From Chondrus crispus (lineage: Eukaryota; Rhodophyta; Florideophyceae; Gigartinales; Gigartinaceae), in the NCBI RefSeq assembly GCF_000350225.1, contig NW_005178983.1:62001-126000 (forward strand): a stretch of 64,000 nt of DNA, given 5' to 3'. Positions 21,385 to 33,562 of the stretch are shown in pieces. Positions within the stretch are counted from its first letter, which is position 1. Every line of letters starts with the position of its first letter. The position numbers and the translations under genes were made by a program. A model generated the notes under the pieces. That model saw only the letters and a program-made list of their open reading frames with translations, did not search any database and was not told the DNA's origin.

Positions 21385-21727
21385 CACCCTTCGTCGTCAT
21401 CCTTTTTCTTGTTTTCCTTTACTTTTTTCCCTATTTTCTACGTTTCTACGCTGCACTTCTCCTTCCTTCGTTCTTCTCCCTTTTTGTTTTGTTCTTCTTC
21501 GACGCTGTCGATAGCGGTCCGCGACGCGACCGCCACACCCACTCCTTCTAGTTACTCGATCCTGAGTACCCCTTCATGCGCTGACCGCGACTCTACCCGC
21601 CATTCTCGCGTTGCCTCTGAGCTACCATGGACAGAGAGCCCCGAACACCCTGGTGGTGACTGGACATACCGCTTTCCCTCATAGCGAGATTTACGCCCTC
21701 GTTGGCGAGTGTGTCCACTGCACTACA
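21385..21727 (+). mobile_element. 5' LTR of chromovirus B, second part
   Basis: It continues from 9020 after chromovirus A. It runs from CACCCTTCG to CACTGCACTACA and matches 31004-31349 of the 3' LTR. Next come TTTTGGTCTCCCGACC, whose TGGTCTCCCGACC is a candidate primer-binding site (21731 on), and the gag start at 21763. Confidence 0.93.
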
Positions 21728-21762
21728 TTTTGGTCTCCCGACCTAGAAGGAGTGGACACACG

Positions 21763-23928
21763 ATGAACAATTCACGAAAACCCCGCCTTCCTGGAGTCAA
21801 GACTCGAGCCGCGAGCAGTACGCATAGCGATCGAGCGCAGCGCCAAGATGGGCGAGATACCCCAAGAACTACCGATCCGCTCCCAGCGATGGCTGTGGAT
21901 GCACAGACAGATCAGGACCAACCAACTCCGATAATGGAGAAGCCCAGCTCGAGCAGCGGGGCGCGTACCCCAGACGTTGGGAAGATAGCCGACGTCGAGG
22001 CTACAGTGGTCGCCCTCGTTCGCGAACGTATACTTCATATTGAAGATACTCTCACGGTTCTGCGTGCTAAAATCTCCACGATGGAGGCGCGTCATGACCG
22101 CGCAGACTCTGAGCTACGCCTTCTACGTGGCGACGTTAACTCCGTTCTGGAGGATCTCCAGATTCCGGACGCTATCGACGGGTCAGTCACAATAACAACC
22201 CGCGATGTACTGGCTCAGATGGTCAGAAGACTCGAATCGGTCGAGGAGCAACTCCACGGTGGATGTGACGAGGCCAACCTCGAGGAACAAGATGAACCCC
22301 GAGTTGCCAGGAAAAATACTCCGAGAGGAGGAGCTCAAGATTTCGAACGCCACATTGGCGAGCAATCGAGGAGATCTCGAGAATCGCGAAAATCGCGAAA
22401 GAGCAAGAAGGATCGCTATGATCCTGATTGGAATCTATCCCCTCCGTCCTCTGACGATTTTGACGACTGTGAGTCGGGCCCGTTGGATGACGAAGAAGCC
22501 TCAAGTGAGGATGCTGGTGAGCGCCGCAGACGAACGCCGCAAGGCGGGAGGCACGGTCGCCAGCTTGGGCAGAAGCACCCCGGACTGAAGGTGCTTCGAC
22601 CCACAAATCGCCTCTTCGATGGCGCTCTGGACTATCGCCGTTACAGGCTGACAAGGCGTTACAAACGCCGAAGTGGGCGAGAAACCCGTAAAGTCAAGGA
22701 TCACATTAGATCAATCCAAACGGGCGCTCCCGAACTCCGTTTCGACGGGAGTGACCCCATTAAAGTTTTGCGTTTTCTATCTCGTTTCGTCGAGGAATGT
22801 GAGACCAACTGTATGAAGGAGTCCCAGGCTCTGGTAGCAGTGAAGTATTTCCTGCAAGGCCAGGCAAGAACGCAGTTCGATGCGACAAAGCAGATGGACT
22901 CCTTCGATGGAGGAATTTCGTACTGGCCCGAAGCGGTACAGTACCTGCGACGCACTTATGCGACCAATGACGCCGTCAGCAGTGCAGCACTCCTTCTTCG
23001 AGATGTGCGCCAGAAGGCGGAAGAATCAGAAACCCGTTACAGTGCTCGTCTGCTGGACGCGGAGTTTCGTTGCGGTAACGTGCACGACGCCGATGAATGA
23101 ATTACAATGTTCATTGACGGGCTCAATCCGGGAATCCGGTCTCTCGTATCGCGATATCGCGAGACAGAACGTCGAATGAGACGAAGTCGTCGTGACGGAA
23201 TCACGTTCCTGGATATCGTCCAGTACGCCCAGAATGAAGGCGATGCTCTTCGGGCCCGCTTTGGTGGCGAACGAAACGCCGAACATGACGGAAAAAGGCA
23301 GGTCGGCATTTTGAAGCCACCGACCCGACCGGCGCTATCGCGCGCCGGACAACATCGAATGATGATGACAGAGTCTTCTGCTGACTCTCGGCCAGCGATG
23401 GCCGAAAACTACGCCGTAGGTGGCGAATCGATGCACCTTATGCAAGGAGATTGGTCGTCTGTACCGACGGCGGAGCTACCCTCGACCACCGAGACGCAAA
23501 CGGACGACCCGGAGTCTATGATGCTCACAAGGGGCCCGTACGGACGCGTTCCTGCCCCGGTCATCCGAGGACAGGAACATTCACGCCATGTCCGCGCCGG
23601 CCGTCCTGGCTGGCAAGTTAACGTGCGAGGAACTCCGAACTTGGAGAGGCCACGTGGTAACTTAATTTGCCACAAGTGCTACGGGCCGAACCACATCGCA
23701 CCAGACTGCGTAGTTCAACTCCCGATTGCCGAGTCATCTCGTATCATACGAAACTACGACCACCTTTCTACAGAAGAAAAGCAACGCGTACCCGCGGACA
23801 GCTATTGGAAGTTACGAGCCCTTGAGGAGATCGTCAACACCCGGGCTCGCGACCTCCAGAACGCGAAAGCCGCGAAAACTGACGCCCACCAAGGCGGTAC
23901 AGTGTCCAAAGACAGCCAGGGAAACTAA
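21763..23928 (+). pseudogene. gag: Gag fossil of chromovirus B
   Basis: It starts MNNSRKPRLPG 36 bp after the LTR. It includes a coiled-coil-like region, a basic linker (RRSRESRKSRKSKKD), a gypsy capsid region (LRFDGSDPIKVLRFLSRF, then YFLQGQARTQF, comparable to FSGQDPIAVLGFLARL in A) and a CCHC knuckle (CHKCYGPNHIAPDC, about 23668-23709). It is broken. Confidence 0.85.
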
Positions 23929-24044
23929 CTTCGGGAGTCCGCGTCGAAGCGGAGGCGAGAGGGCCTCCCCTGGCCATCTGGAGGCTGACGCCGGGCGGCG
24001 AAGGTCGCCCCTCCCCAGTGAAGATTCTGTGAAGGAATGATCTG

Positions 24045-27000
24045 TTGAACCCCAAACATGGGAGCAAGCTCAGCGAGCTATGCCGACCATGGCGAAAATA
24101 CGTGCCCCCACGTTTACGAGGCACCATTATGGTGATGGCGAAGCGCAATTACAAGTGCTATGCCGACTACGGGCTAGTCCCGGAACTTTTGGCAAGGAAG
24201 CTCGCAGTGCTAGACACTGGGGCTGGGCCAAACTTTATTCGGAAAGATGAACTATCTCCGCAGTATATGGAGAAAATGAAACCAGGATCAACCCTGAACA
24301 TTCGGGTTGCAAACCGTAACCCAATTTTAATAACTGGGACAATTGATCTGGTTGTCAGAATTGGTTCGCGAATTACTCGCGTAACATTCCTCGTATGCGA
24401 GCGCCTGGCGGCTGGAGTGGTCCTGGGATGTGACTTCATGGACCGTTTCGTGGAAGCCGTCTACCCACGCCGCAAGACGATCGAGCTCGACGACGGGTCC
24501 TCGGTCCCTATTACGAGAAGGCCACTCAGGCGACCGCCGAACGCACCGCCATTGCCGGCGTCCCAAGAATTCGCCAAGGCAGGCGGTCGGACATCACCTC
24601 GAGTCAGCGTCACCAAGCCAGTCGTGCTTGAGCCTGGAACGCAAACATTCGTCTCCGTGACGTCAAAACGGCACGGCCTTATGGTCTTACAGCCGCATGA
24701 GAAACTCTACACAAAGAGTCAAGTCGTCGCCTCCAATGGCGTTGTGCAAGTCGAGCCAAATAGCAAGTTCCGCGTGCTCGTTGCCAATTTTGGCATCGCG
24801 CCTTATCCGCTCGTTAAGGGCCAAACGATCGGCACTTTGCTGCCACATCCAACCGCTGTTATAGCAAGCAAAGTCAGCGTGGCTGCAATGCTAGGCCTCA
24901 CCGATGAGGAAGCGAACGAGGTCCAACAAGACTTCGACAAGGACGCCAACTGGGCGGTAGAAAACGCCTCTATGGCGAGCAATCCGGATGACGTGGATCT
25001 CTCACACGTCCCGGCCCGACATCGTGATCAGATCAAGGCTATGCTACTCAAGTACAGCTCCATGTGGAGTGAGGAGCTGGGCGAGATCAAGGTCACGAAG
25101 CATCGCATCGACACGATGACTGGAACGCGACCGATCGCGCAAAACCCCTACCGAGCAGGACCACACGCCCGGGAGGCGGAGATGAAAGAAGTAGACCGTA
25201 TGCTCCAAGCCGGAGTAATCGAGCCGTCAAAATCAGCATGGGCCTCACCGGCTGTACTGGTGCCTAAGAAGGACGGGCAGTTGCGCTTTTGCGTGGACTA
25301 CCGGCGGCTAAATGCCGTGACGATACGGGATTCATACCCGTTGCCTCGAATGGACGAGTATATTGACTCCCTAGGAGAAGCAACCGTCTTTTCGACGCTC
25401 GACTGCAATAGCGGGTATTGGCAAATACCCGTTGCAGAAGAAGATCGCGAGAAAACCGCGTTTGTGTGTCATGCTGGACTGTACCAGTATCTCCGTATGC
25501 CGTTTGGGCTAACAAACGCTCCCGCTACTTTCCAGCGAACGTTGGATATTATCCTATCCTCCTTCAAATGAAGATCCTGTCTCGTCTACCTTGACGACGT
25601 AATTCTGTTCTCGAAGGATATCGAGAGTCATATACGTCACGTTGACGAAGTTCTGGACGCCTTGCAGTCGGCAGGAGTGTCCCTCAAGTTGGAAAAGTGC
25701 TCTTTCTTCACACAAGAAGTACATTACCTTGGCCATGTTATACGGCCAGAGACGCTCTCGATTGACGAGGTGTCGACCAGGGCTTTACGCGAAATCGCGA
25801 TACCAACCACCCAGACTGAGCTCCGCTCGTTTTTGGGTTTGTGCAACGTCTATCGACGATTTGTACCGAACTACCCCCATAAGGCGGCGCCGTTGAACCA
25901 GCTTCTCAAGAAGGGGCAACCTGTCAAGCTGGAACCGTTCGGCGAAACCGAGATCAAGGCCTTTGATACGCTGAGAGAAGCGGTGATCTCCCCGCCAATT
26001 TTGGCGTTTCCTGAGGCTGGGTTCCCATATTCAATGGACACGGGCGCCAGCGACTACCAAGTCGGCACGGCGCTTTTCCAATCATACGAAGATGGACAAA
26101 GGAAGCCTATCGGGTTTTGGTCTCGATCAGTACAAGCTGCAGAGCGAAATTACTCCACTTCGGAGAAAGAATGTCTCGCTGTTGTGTGGGGTGTAGTGAC
26201 GCGGCGCCCCTATCTCCAAGGAACCCGGTTCACGGTACATACCGACCATTCTTCCCTCCGCTGGTTAATGGAGATCACGGACCCATCAGGCCGACTGATG
26301 AGGTGGCGACTCCGTCTTGGAGAGTTTGACTTCGACGTGAAGTACAAGAAGGGCAAGCTCAATACCCAAGCCGACGCGTTATCGCGACTGTTCACCTCCG
26401 GGGAGACGACAGTTCCCGTAGATGAAGAAATCCCATGTTTTCTGGGAATATTCTCCGAAATGGAGCCAGTCGATAAGTTGTCTGACGACTTCGAAGATCT
26501 CGAGTCGGCAAGGTTCGACGCGATACTGAACACGGAACGCTACTCGACTGACGAGAATTTATTGGATCCTATCACAAGGGAAGAGTTGCTACGTCATCAG
26601 CTGGCAAATGCATTCTGCGCCGGAATTAGAAGGCGAATCAATCGTGGGGATGAAATCCCGTTCGCCACTGAAGAGGGCGGGGTTCTCGTCAGGAACGTAA
26701 ATGCGACACCACAAGTGGTTGTACCACAGGACCTCCAAGCGAGGATTCTTTACATGGGACATCATGCACTGCTTGCCGGTCACCCCGGTGGAAGGAAGAT
26801 GTTCTACACTCTAACTAGAGATTGCTACTGGCCATCCTTGGCCGTAGATTGCTACGCAACTGCAAGAAATTGCATACATTGCGCTAAAGAGCGAGTCAAA
26901 CTTCGGAGGAAGACTAAACGCCTCAAGCTGTTCCCAGCGACGGCGCCTCTTGAGTCGCTTTCGATTGATCTCCTTGGGGAGTTAATCCGTACCCCTCGCG

Positions 27001-28534
27001 GAATCGGTGGCTCCTGGTGATCACGGATCGCTTCTCCAAGCTGGTCCGCACCGTGCCTCTCAAGAGGATTACTGCCGCGGAAATCGCGAAGGCTTTCGTC
27101 CACCATTGGGTGTTTGTCTACGGACCACCAGTCACGGTGCTGGCGGATAACGGAAAGCAATTCGTGTCCCGACTCTTCCAAGAGATTTGCCGCATCATGG
27201 GCATCAAGAACGTCTTTACGACGACCTACCACCCCCAAACAAATGGGCAGGTGGAGCGCTTCAACAGGACAATACTGTCAGCGCTTCGACATTATGTCGC
27301 TGAACACCCAAAAGACTGGGACCTCTTCACTGATGCGCTTACGTATGCGTACAATACGCAAACGCATAGTACAACCAAGCTCGCCCCCTTCGAACTCGTC
27401 TTATCGCGACCACCGCGTGCCCTATCGTTGCAGGCAGAACCTCAGCTGCAAGAAGTTGGCTATGCCAAGTATCACGCCAAGTGGCGAGCCTGGCTTCGTG
27501 GACTTATGAGCACGGCTCAATCCGAAATGAAGAAGTCTCAAGAACGCTATCGAGCGAACTACGATAAGCACATACGCCATCCAAAGGCGGAGTATCGTCC
27601 CGGGACACACGTGTTCGTCCGACGCGACTACGCGAATCCCCGTACAGAAGCTCGCCACAAGCTGGCGCTAGTGGCAAATGGACCATACCGCGTCGTTTCT
27701 GCGGATCAGGACACCATGGTTATCCAGGATGGGAAAGAACAAGAACGCGTTACACGCGATCGGGTAGTACCTGCACCAGTGCAGCTGAGTCAACCCGTAA
27801 CGTCATCCACGACGAATATCCACGATCAAAATCGTGTTCACCGTCCCGATAGACCGGGTATCCCGAGCGGTACAGTATCCACCTCTCCTATAGAGCAGTC
27901 TCAGGTTCCCCCAACAGGGTTGGCGGACTTGCCAGACACATTGCCTATGAATGGCGCCGCCCAAACCGGAATTTGGAACAGAGCTCGGATTGGACAGCCG
28001 CCGCCTTCGAGGCGCTCTGATGTGACGAACAAAAGCCGTCCCGAACACTCGAGGCATGGGGCTCGTGGCTACGCCCGGCTGGCGAATGATACTCCGGTCG
28101 GACAGGAGAAAAACTCTACACCACCCGCTGACAGTCCCCGTGACGAGCCGACTCCCGCCTCCAACGAGGGAGAAGGAGACGCACGCTACCAATTGGAGCC
28201 CGAAGCAGCCGCCCAGAACGTCCCTGCAGTGACGGAGCAACACTCAAGGGACCCGCGAGGAGCCGCGTCTAACAATACGACAAGAAAAGTGGACAGGAAT
28301 CAGTCGCTGTCTCCACACGCCATCGATGGCGAAGAATACGTGGTCGACCACGTCGTCGCGCATCGCTATGATGACGACGGTAAACTCGTCTTCCGAGTAA
28401 GATGGTACGGCTATACGTCGGAGGAGGACAATGAAGAACCCATTAGTCACCTCCGACGGAGCCATGTGATTTTATATTGCAAAAGAAAAGGACTGAATGT
28501 CCCAGACTCGATCACTCGAGCGAGGCAAGGATAG
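24045..28534 (+). pseudogene. pol: Pol fossil of chromovirus B with chromodomain
   Basis: The order is protease (LDTGAGPNFIRKDEL), reverse transcriptase (FCVDYRRLNAVTIRDSYPLP, LDCNSGYWQ, RMPFGLTNAPATFQ), RNase H (SMDTGASDYQVG, TDHSSLRW), integrase (HHALLAGHPGG, NCIHC, LADNGKQF, HPQTNGQVERFNRT) and chromodomain (EYVVDHVVAHRYDD, then RVRWYGYTSEED). It shares the plan of pol in chromovirus A and is clearly diverged from it, so A and B are separate families. It is broken at about three points. Confidence 0.9.
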
Positions 28535-28692
28535 CTTCAAGACTAAGGTGGTTTCTCTTTACCTAAAAAGAATGACCACTCGCCCTATGGCGCTACTGCA
28601 CGCGAGTTACCGCTTCGCACTTACCGCCAGATGGCGTTGTGAACTCCTCAAGGAGGTTAAAGAGTGCAGGGTGAACCCGGGGTTCCATCGCG

Positions 28693-30389
28693 TCACGTAT
28701 CGCGACCAGACTCTGCGGAAGAGCGAGCCTCCCCACTCGGCATGTCGGACATCGTCGGGCTTGCCGGAGAAAGTCTAGACACTTGACGTCGCACTGAGGC
28801 TGCGAGAGCAGACAGCGAGTCCTCCTCGGAAGCGATGTCGACCCCGGCGTCGCGCAGAAAGTTGCGTACGATGGCCATTTGGTCGTCCACAGCTTCACGA
28901 GTCGGAGGAGCCCGGTCAACAAGTATACCGGCTCCAGCCGAATCGTCCCCCACTTCGGCGTTACTCACATTGAGTATAGGGCCTCCTGCCGAATCAGTCT
29001 CCACGGGCGCCACTTGGCGAAGTTCATGATTCATTCCGTCCTCTTCGACGTCTTCTTCCCCGTAGTCCTCCTGCTGCAGTCCACTGACGTCGGGGGAGAA
29101 GCAATAGTCGTACCCCGACGATGGCTGTCAGGGATAACACTCTGCGCATCAGCGACCTCCTTCGCCCTTTCTGGCGTACATTGTTGATGATGCCAAGGAT
29201 CATAGAACACAAAGTCGCCACTGGAAGCGCTTTTCGCTATAGGTGAGCGATCGCGAATTCTTGAACCGCGTTGCTGATTCCGCGGATTAATCGCGTTCCA
29301 GTTGATCTGGTCTACCTTATTAATAAGGAAAAGAAGCTCCTCATAGTTGTGCAGAGAACCCAACGCCGTGGACAAGTCCATTTGGCGAATATAATACCGC
29401 AGAGTCGGGGGCACCCAGAACAATCTGGCTCTGTCATATACCTCCTGTAGGAGAGCGGCTCCAACCTTGGCCATCCACTCGCTGTAAAATAGCGTCCACA
29501 AGCCAGAATGGCACTTAAGGATCAAGTGCCGACCTGCGTACGTGAGTACAGGTGGCAGGTCCACGAAAAAGCCGCGAGGCATTTCGAACATACCCCAATG
29601 TTCGGGGATCGAGACATACCGGTCTCGATGACGCGACTCCGCGATCTTCTCAAGCTCCACCATTTAATATGGAACAAGGAGTCCGAAACGCGATCGAACG
29701 CGACGCTCCCACTTCATGTGGCTCCAGAAGACTTCATCGTCATATCGACGTAGAAAGCGGAACTCCGCACGGAGGATGGGGCGACTAAACCGGAGCGCAG
29801 CGTCACACGGTTGCGGACTTCCCCACCACTGTTCGGCGTCTTGCAGTATCGCCACAAGGCGATCACTGTAGAGCTGTTCTCCGCGGGTGCGATATAGGTG
29901 GAAGTCGAACCCATACTCTTCGGGGACAAGCGTTGTGCCGGGGAACCGGTAGAAACGTTGATACACCAATTTGGTGAAGGTGACGCAAGCGTCGCGCGCG
30001 GGTTCCCGACGACGCGAGCCGTCGACCCACGTAACTCTTCTCTTCAGGTCGGCGTCCATCGCTACGCAGTGGCGAGCCCAATCGTCGCTTCGGAAAGCCC
30101 CCAGTGTGAGCCCGTCAGGCAGAAACCCCGCTCGCAAATATTGCGTAATTAACGTGTCATCGCGATAGCTCACGGGGTCGTGCCACGGCGCTCCCGCGAA
30201 GAGCTCGGCACGCTCAAGCGGGTCTTGACCGATAAAGTCGCCCGCGTGGCGGAAGACGCGACGACGCGCAGGAGCCCGGATGGTTCCCGTTTCGAAGCCC
30301 TCCGCATGCGACATGCCAGAGAAGAGCGGGTCGATGCTGTGAGAGTGGAACGCACGCGAAGGAAAAAGAAATCGCGAAAAAATATGCAC
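28693..30389 (-). pseudogene. Antisense accessory gene group of chromovirus B, relative of that in A
   Basis: Opposite to gag-pol and between the pol end and the 3' LTR, minus-strand open frames encode a protein related to the antisense product of chromovirus A. Matching landmarks are LYRTRGEQLYSDRLVAI with LYIRCAGEDQYHSRLFDL, RFSRPILRAEF with AFPRPFDRWY, FVDLPPVLTYAGR with CVPNPSVLAYAAAR, and SSGDFVFYDPWHHQQCTP with ECGDFVWYSWARGCSLRMP. A small third frame begins at an ATGA overlap at 29034 and encodes about 113 residues with a weak match to the small third frame in A. There is no known domain. It looks broken at one point. Confidence 0.6.
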
Positions 30390-30592
30390 GCGAAAAGAAA
30401 ACCGCGAAGAAGCTCAGTCAGAAACTCCGCCGTCGGCGCAAGTACGCGCTTAGCCGCGAGAGTCGCTGACCGGGAGCGCCAAGAAACGCGAAGAAATAGA
30501 ACCGCGCGCAGGGCTGCCAGTGCAGTCAACGATGACGGGGTAATTACTCGCGTGTCTCAGGCGGATCGGCACGACCCCTGAAGGGGGGGTGA

Positions 30593-31349
30593 TGTAGTGC
30601 AGTGACCCCGCGCCGTTTATCCCTGGTCACCGCCGTCGCGGGGCCGCGCTCCCCGGCCTTTGACACGTGTACTGTGCGTGCACACTTGGGAATGTACCCC
30701 ACGTGTACCACACGTGTATGACAGTGGTATGACACGTATATGATACGTGTACAACACGTGTACGACACGTATACATACATGGTGCGCACAAGTTTCTACG
30801 CTAATTAGCGTCTAATGCCAAGTGGCAATTCTAATGACGATAATTAATTATTAATTACCCATTTAGTAACCGACGCCGACGATGGCGCTCGGCCTATATA
30901 GGTCGGGTGTCGGAAGGCGCTACAGTAAAGAGGCATGAGGTGATCGGACCCGATCTCTGGTAGGATCCTCTACGGTTCCTATCTAGTTTGCTAAGTCTGG
31001 TACCTGCACCATTCGTCGTCATCCTTTTTCTTGTTTTCCTTTACTTTTTTCCCTATTTTCTACGTTTCTACGCTACACTTCTCCTTCCTTCGTTCTTCTC
31101 CCTTTTTGTTTTATTCTTCTTCGATGCTGTCGATAGCGGTCCGCGACGCGACCGCCACACCCACTCCTTCTAGTTACTCGATCCCGAGTACCCCTTCACG
31201 CGCTGACCGCGACTCTACCCGCCATTCTCGCATTGCCTCTGAGCTACCATGGACAGAGGGCCCCGAACACCCTGGTGGTGACTGGACATACCGCTTTCCC
31301 TCATAGCGAGATTTACGCCCTCGTTGGCGAGTGTGTCCACTGCACTACA
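30593..31349 (+). mobile_element. 3' LTR of chromovirus B (757 bp)
   Basis: An uninterrupted copy from TGTAGTGCAGTG to CACTGCACTACA. It is preceded by the purine tract AAGGGGGGGTGA and followed by GCATA. It preserves the empty ACCTG site used by chromovirus A in the other LTR. Confidence 0.95.
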
Positions 31350-31354
31350 GCATA

Positions 31355-32040
31355 GTTACACGATGTGTGTCACGAAATGAAGCAACGCGGGCATCGGCAC
31401 TACTCCCACGAAGCACAAAAAGTTGGCGTTTTGTACTGGCTTGTGCTCCTCTGCTTGGAGTTGTTCCAGTCACATCTAAGTTCCAGATTCGCTGCGCATC
31501 AAGGTTGTTCTCTCTGATAATCTTCTCAAGAGTTGCAAAATGGTTAGTCAGATTGACAGCATTTCAGACTTTAAAGCGTGCAGTCTCCTGGGGCAGAGGG
31601 CGTCCAAACTTTTAAAACAGCTTTATGGCGGCGTTGGAAATTTGCAATCCACTTTCGACCTTGCTTGCCGTCTCGAAAAGGGCGCTCCGAGATGGTACGA
31701 CGTGGTATGGAGAGCATAGATATCATTATCTGAACGGCCTCCACAAGGTGATCATTGATCAGTGGCGTAACTCGTTCTACGTTACGCACAAGTAGAGATA
31801 GCACCGCCAGTTCTTCTGTATTTGAAAAGGCTGTCCGCTGAGCTCCAGCAGTAGCCGTATTGGAGGACTGTTTCAGGATTCCAGAGCGCTCTGCTCTGAC
31901 AAATGCATGCAGACTGGATACAGGAACACGAAAGGCATAGCTGGCTTCGCGGTATGTCATTCCGCGTGCAACAGCAGACGACGTCTGCCTAAACGGGAGC
32001 GCATAGCGCTTCTTTGACTGGGTTTTTGGCATGGCGAGTC
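31355..32040 (-). pseudogene. pogo-like transposase, DNA-binding half (split by chromovirus B)
   Basis: The minus strand begins MPKTQSKKRYALPF near 32032. It shows a psq helix-turn-helix (GMTYREASYAFRVPVSSLHAF), a CENP-B-like second helix block ending GRKWIANFQRRHKAVL, and, after a frame change near 31605 and a stop near 31564, the first catalytic site NLDVTGTTPSRG (Asp kept, the usual following Glu is Val). It then continues QLFVLRGSSADARVASFRD and RVTM up to the insertion. The other half is at 8195-8586. A dead DNA transposon gene; its inverted ends were not found. Confidence 0.85.
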
Positions 32041-32955
32041 GATTTGTCAACATACTGATGACATTGAGTAGTGGGCACACACAGTATAAAGGGAGCAATT
32101 CCGTCGTGGAAAACCCCGCCATCGTCTACGGGTTTTCGGCGCTTGCGGGTGTGGGCGATGTGTTTTTTGTTTCCATTCTCCCGCCATAGCTATTGAACTC
32201 AACATTAGAGTTAGTGAATGTTGCGGAAAGGGCAAAACGGCAGATTTGCAAGTGGATGGCGCCAGAGGCAAAAACAGACCCCATACGCGTTTCGAACTGT
32301 CTACTGACTGTGAAACGTTGTGGGTTGTTTATGGATGTCTTCGTTCAGGCTGGCAGATTTGTTTTTGTCTTGACCAAAACTTTAGTTAGGAAACATCCTT
32401 TAGTCACAGGGGAGCGGGTTCCCCACTGTAGATGGCCCGAATGTGGGTTGGTTTTTCTGATACTTTGCATGTTCAGATTTGGAGTTAAATGTTCAAGAAT
32501 GGCGTGCACCCCCCTTTACAGGCAACAAATCTCACGCAAACCTAAAAAATATATTTGAAATAGTATTCCACAACGATGATCTCTATCCAGCCCAGTTGTG
32601 GCTACCGGCACAGTTGTGGCTCCCGCGGAGTAGTGGATAATGTGCGAGCTTCGCTTCCTCCCGCCACATTCCGATGACACTGTTGTTGTGCCTTAAGAAA
32701 TGAGCTTGCTTCCCTCGCCCACATTGAGCACGTGTTGCAAGCCTCAACATGGAGTGAAAATCGGTCCAGGTAAGAAGCATGGCGCCGTTGCCATGTGTTT
32801 CGCCGGCGAGTAAAGTGACGGCCTGTACGGAAGGCATCGCTCCCTGGAACCTGTCGGCCGCCAGCCAAAAAGACGGCGCGTCGGGTGTACGGCCGTCCGG
32901 CAAAGGCTGGCGATTAAAGCGCGCGCGGCCACCTGTTGCGCGACCGCGGCCTCTT
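32041..32955. other. No gene seen between transposase and solo LTR
   Basis: The stretch holds the upstream side of the transposon, a short direct repeat CAGTTGTGGCT (about 32594 and 32611), and open frames without recognisable domains on the minus strand (32583-32903). GC content rises toward the solo LTR and is similar on its far side, so the LTR may have split a GC-rich unit I cannot name. Confidence 0.4.
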
Positions 32956-33557
32956 TGTGGTACAGCCGTAGGGACGCTAAACCGTAAACGGAAAAGGTCA
33001 GGCTGTACCTAAAAATGAGGGAGCCTGGGGGACCGCTACACTGGAGTGTCAGGTGGAATAATCCAGAACGGTAGGAAGCAATGGACAAGGGAGGTACACC
33101 GCACTGGACACGCGCAGTCGTACTGGGGTGTAGAGCAGTACGACCGGTGGCGAGCTGGAAACCTGAGGGACTTACTTAACCGTACGGTAAAAGGACTAGG
33201 GTAGGAAGTAAGGGGAGGCGTGCTTGCCTCGGTTTACCTCCAGCCCGGTGCCCCCCTATCTTATACCCCCTAGTAGGGCGGTGGCACCGGACGGACTACA
33301 GTAGCTGTACATACTGTATCCAGCTTACTGTAGCTGACGGCAACTAAAAATGACTACTGTACTAACCCACCGATCGGTCGCGCACCACGTGTACACCTGC
33401 ACTAGCTGGTGCCACTAACTACACGTGGACTCCCACGTGGCCACATCTACACGTGCTGGGCACGTATGTACCGTATCGGTTAACATCTTACTACTGTACT
33501 CGGCCGAGCCCCTGGTACCCGCCTAGTACAGTAGCGCCACTTGGCAATTGTACCACA
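32956..33557 (-). mobile_element. Solo LTR (602 bp) of the chromovirus A type
   Basis: It begins TGTGGTACAG and ends TTGTACCACA, with the target duplication CTCTT at 32951-32955 and 33558-33562. It shares with LTR A the GTACGGTAAAAGG-like region, GGGAGGCG, GGTGCCCCC, CTACAGTAGCTG and CACGTGTACACC boxes, but is clearly diverged, so it is a different subfamily or older copy. No internal region is present. Confidence 0.92.
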
Positions 33558-33562
33558 CTCTT

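Larger units (their letters stand above)
8587..31349 (+). mobile_element. Chromovirus B (Ty3/gypsy, Metaviridae), broken, host of chromovirus A
   Basis: A Ty3/gypsy element on the plus strand whose 5' LTR is split by chromovirus A. Its parts are the 5' LTR (8587-9020 plus 21385-21727), gag (21763-23928), pol (24045-28534, protease to chromodomain), an accessory gene group in antisense (30389-28693), a purine tract (AAGGGGGGGTGA) and the 3' LTR (30593-31349). Terminal TGTAGTGCAGTG...CACTGCACTACA and the GCATA duplication fix both ends. The LTRs differ at about 20 bases plus one 20-bp repeat unit over roughly 757 bp. It is therefore older than A, as the nesting requires. About four breaks interrupt gag-pol. 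Confidence 0.93.
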
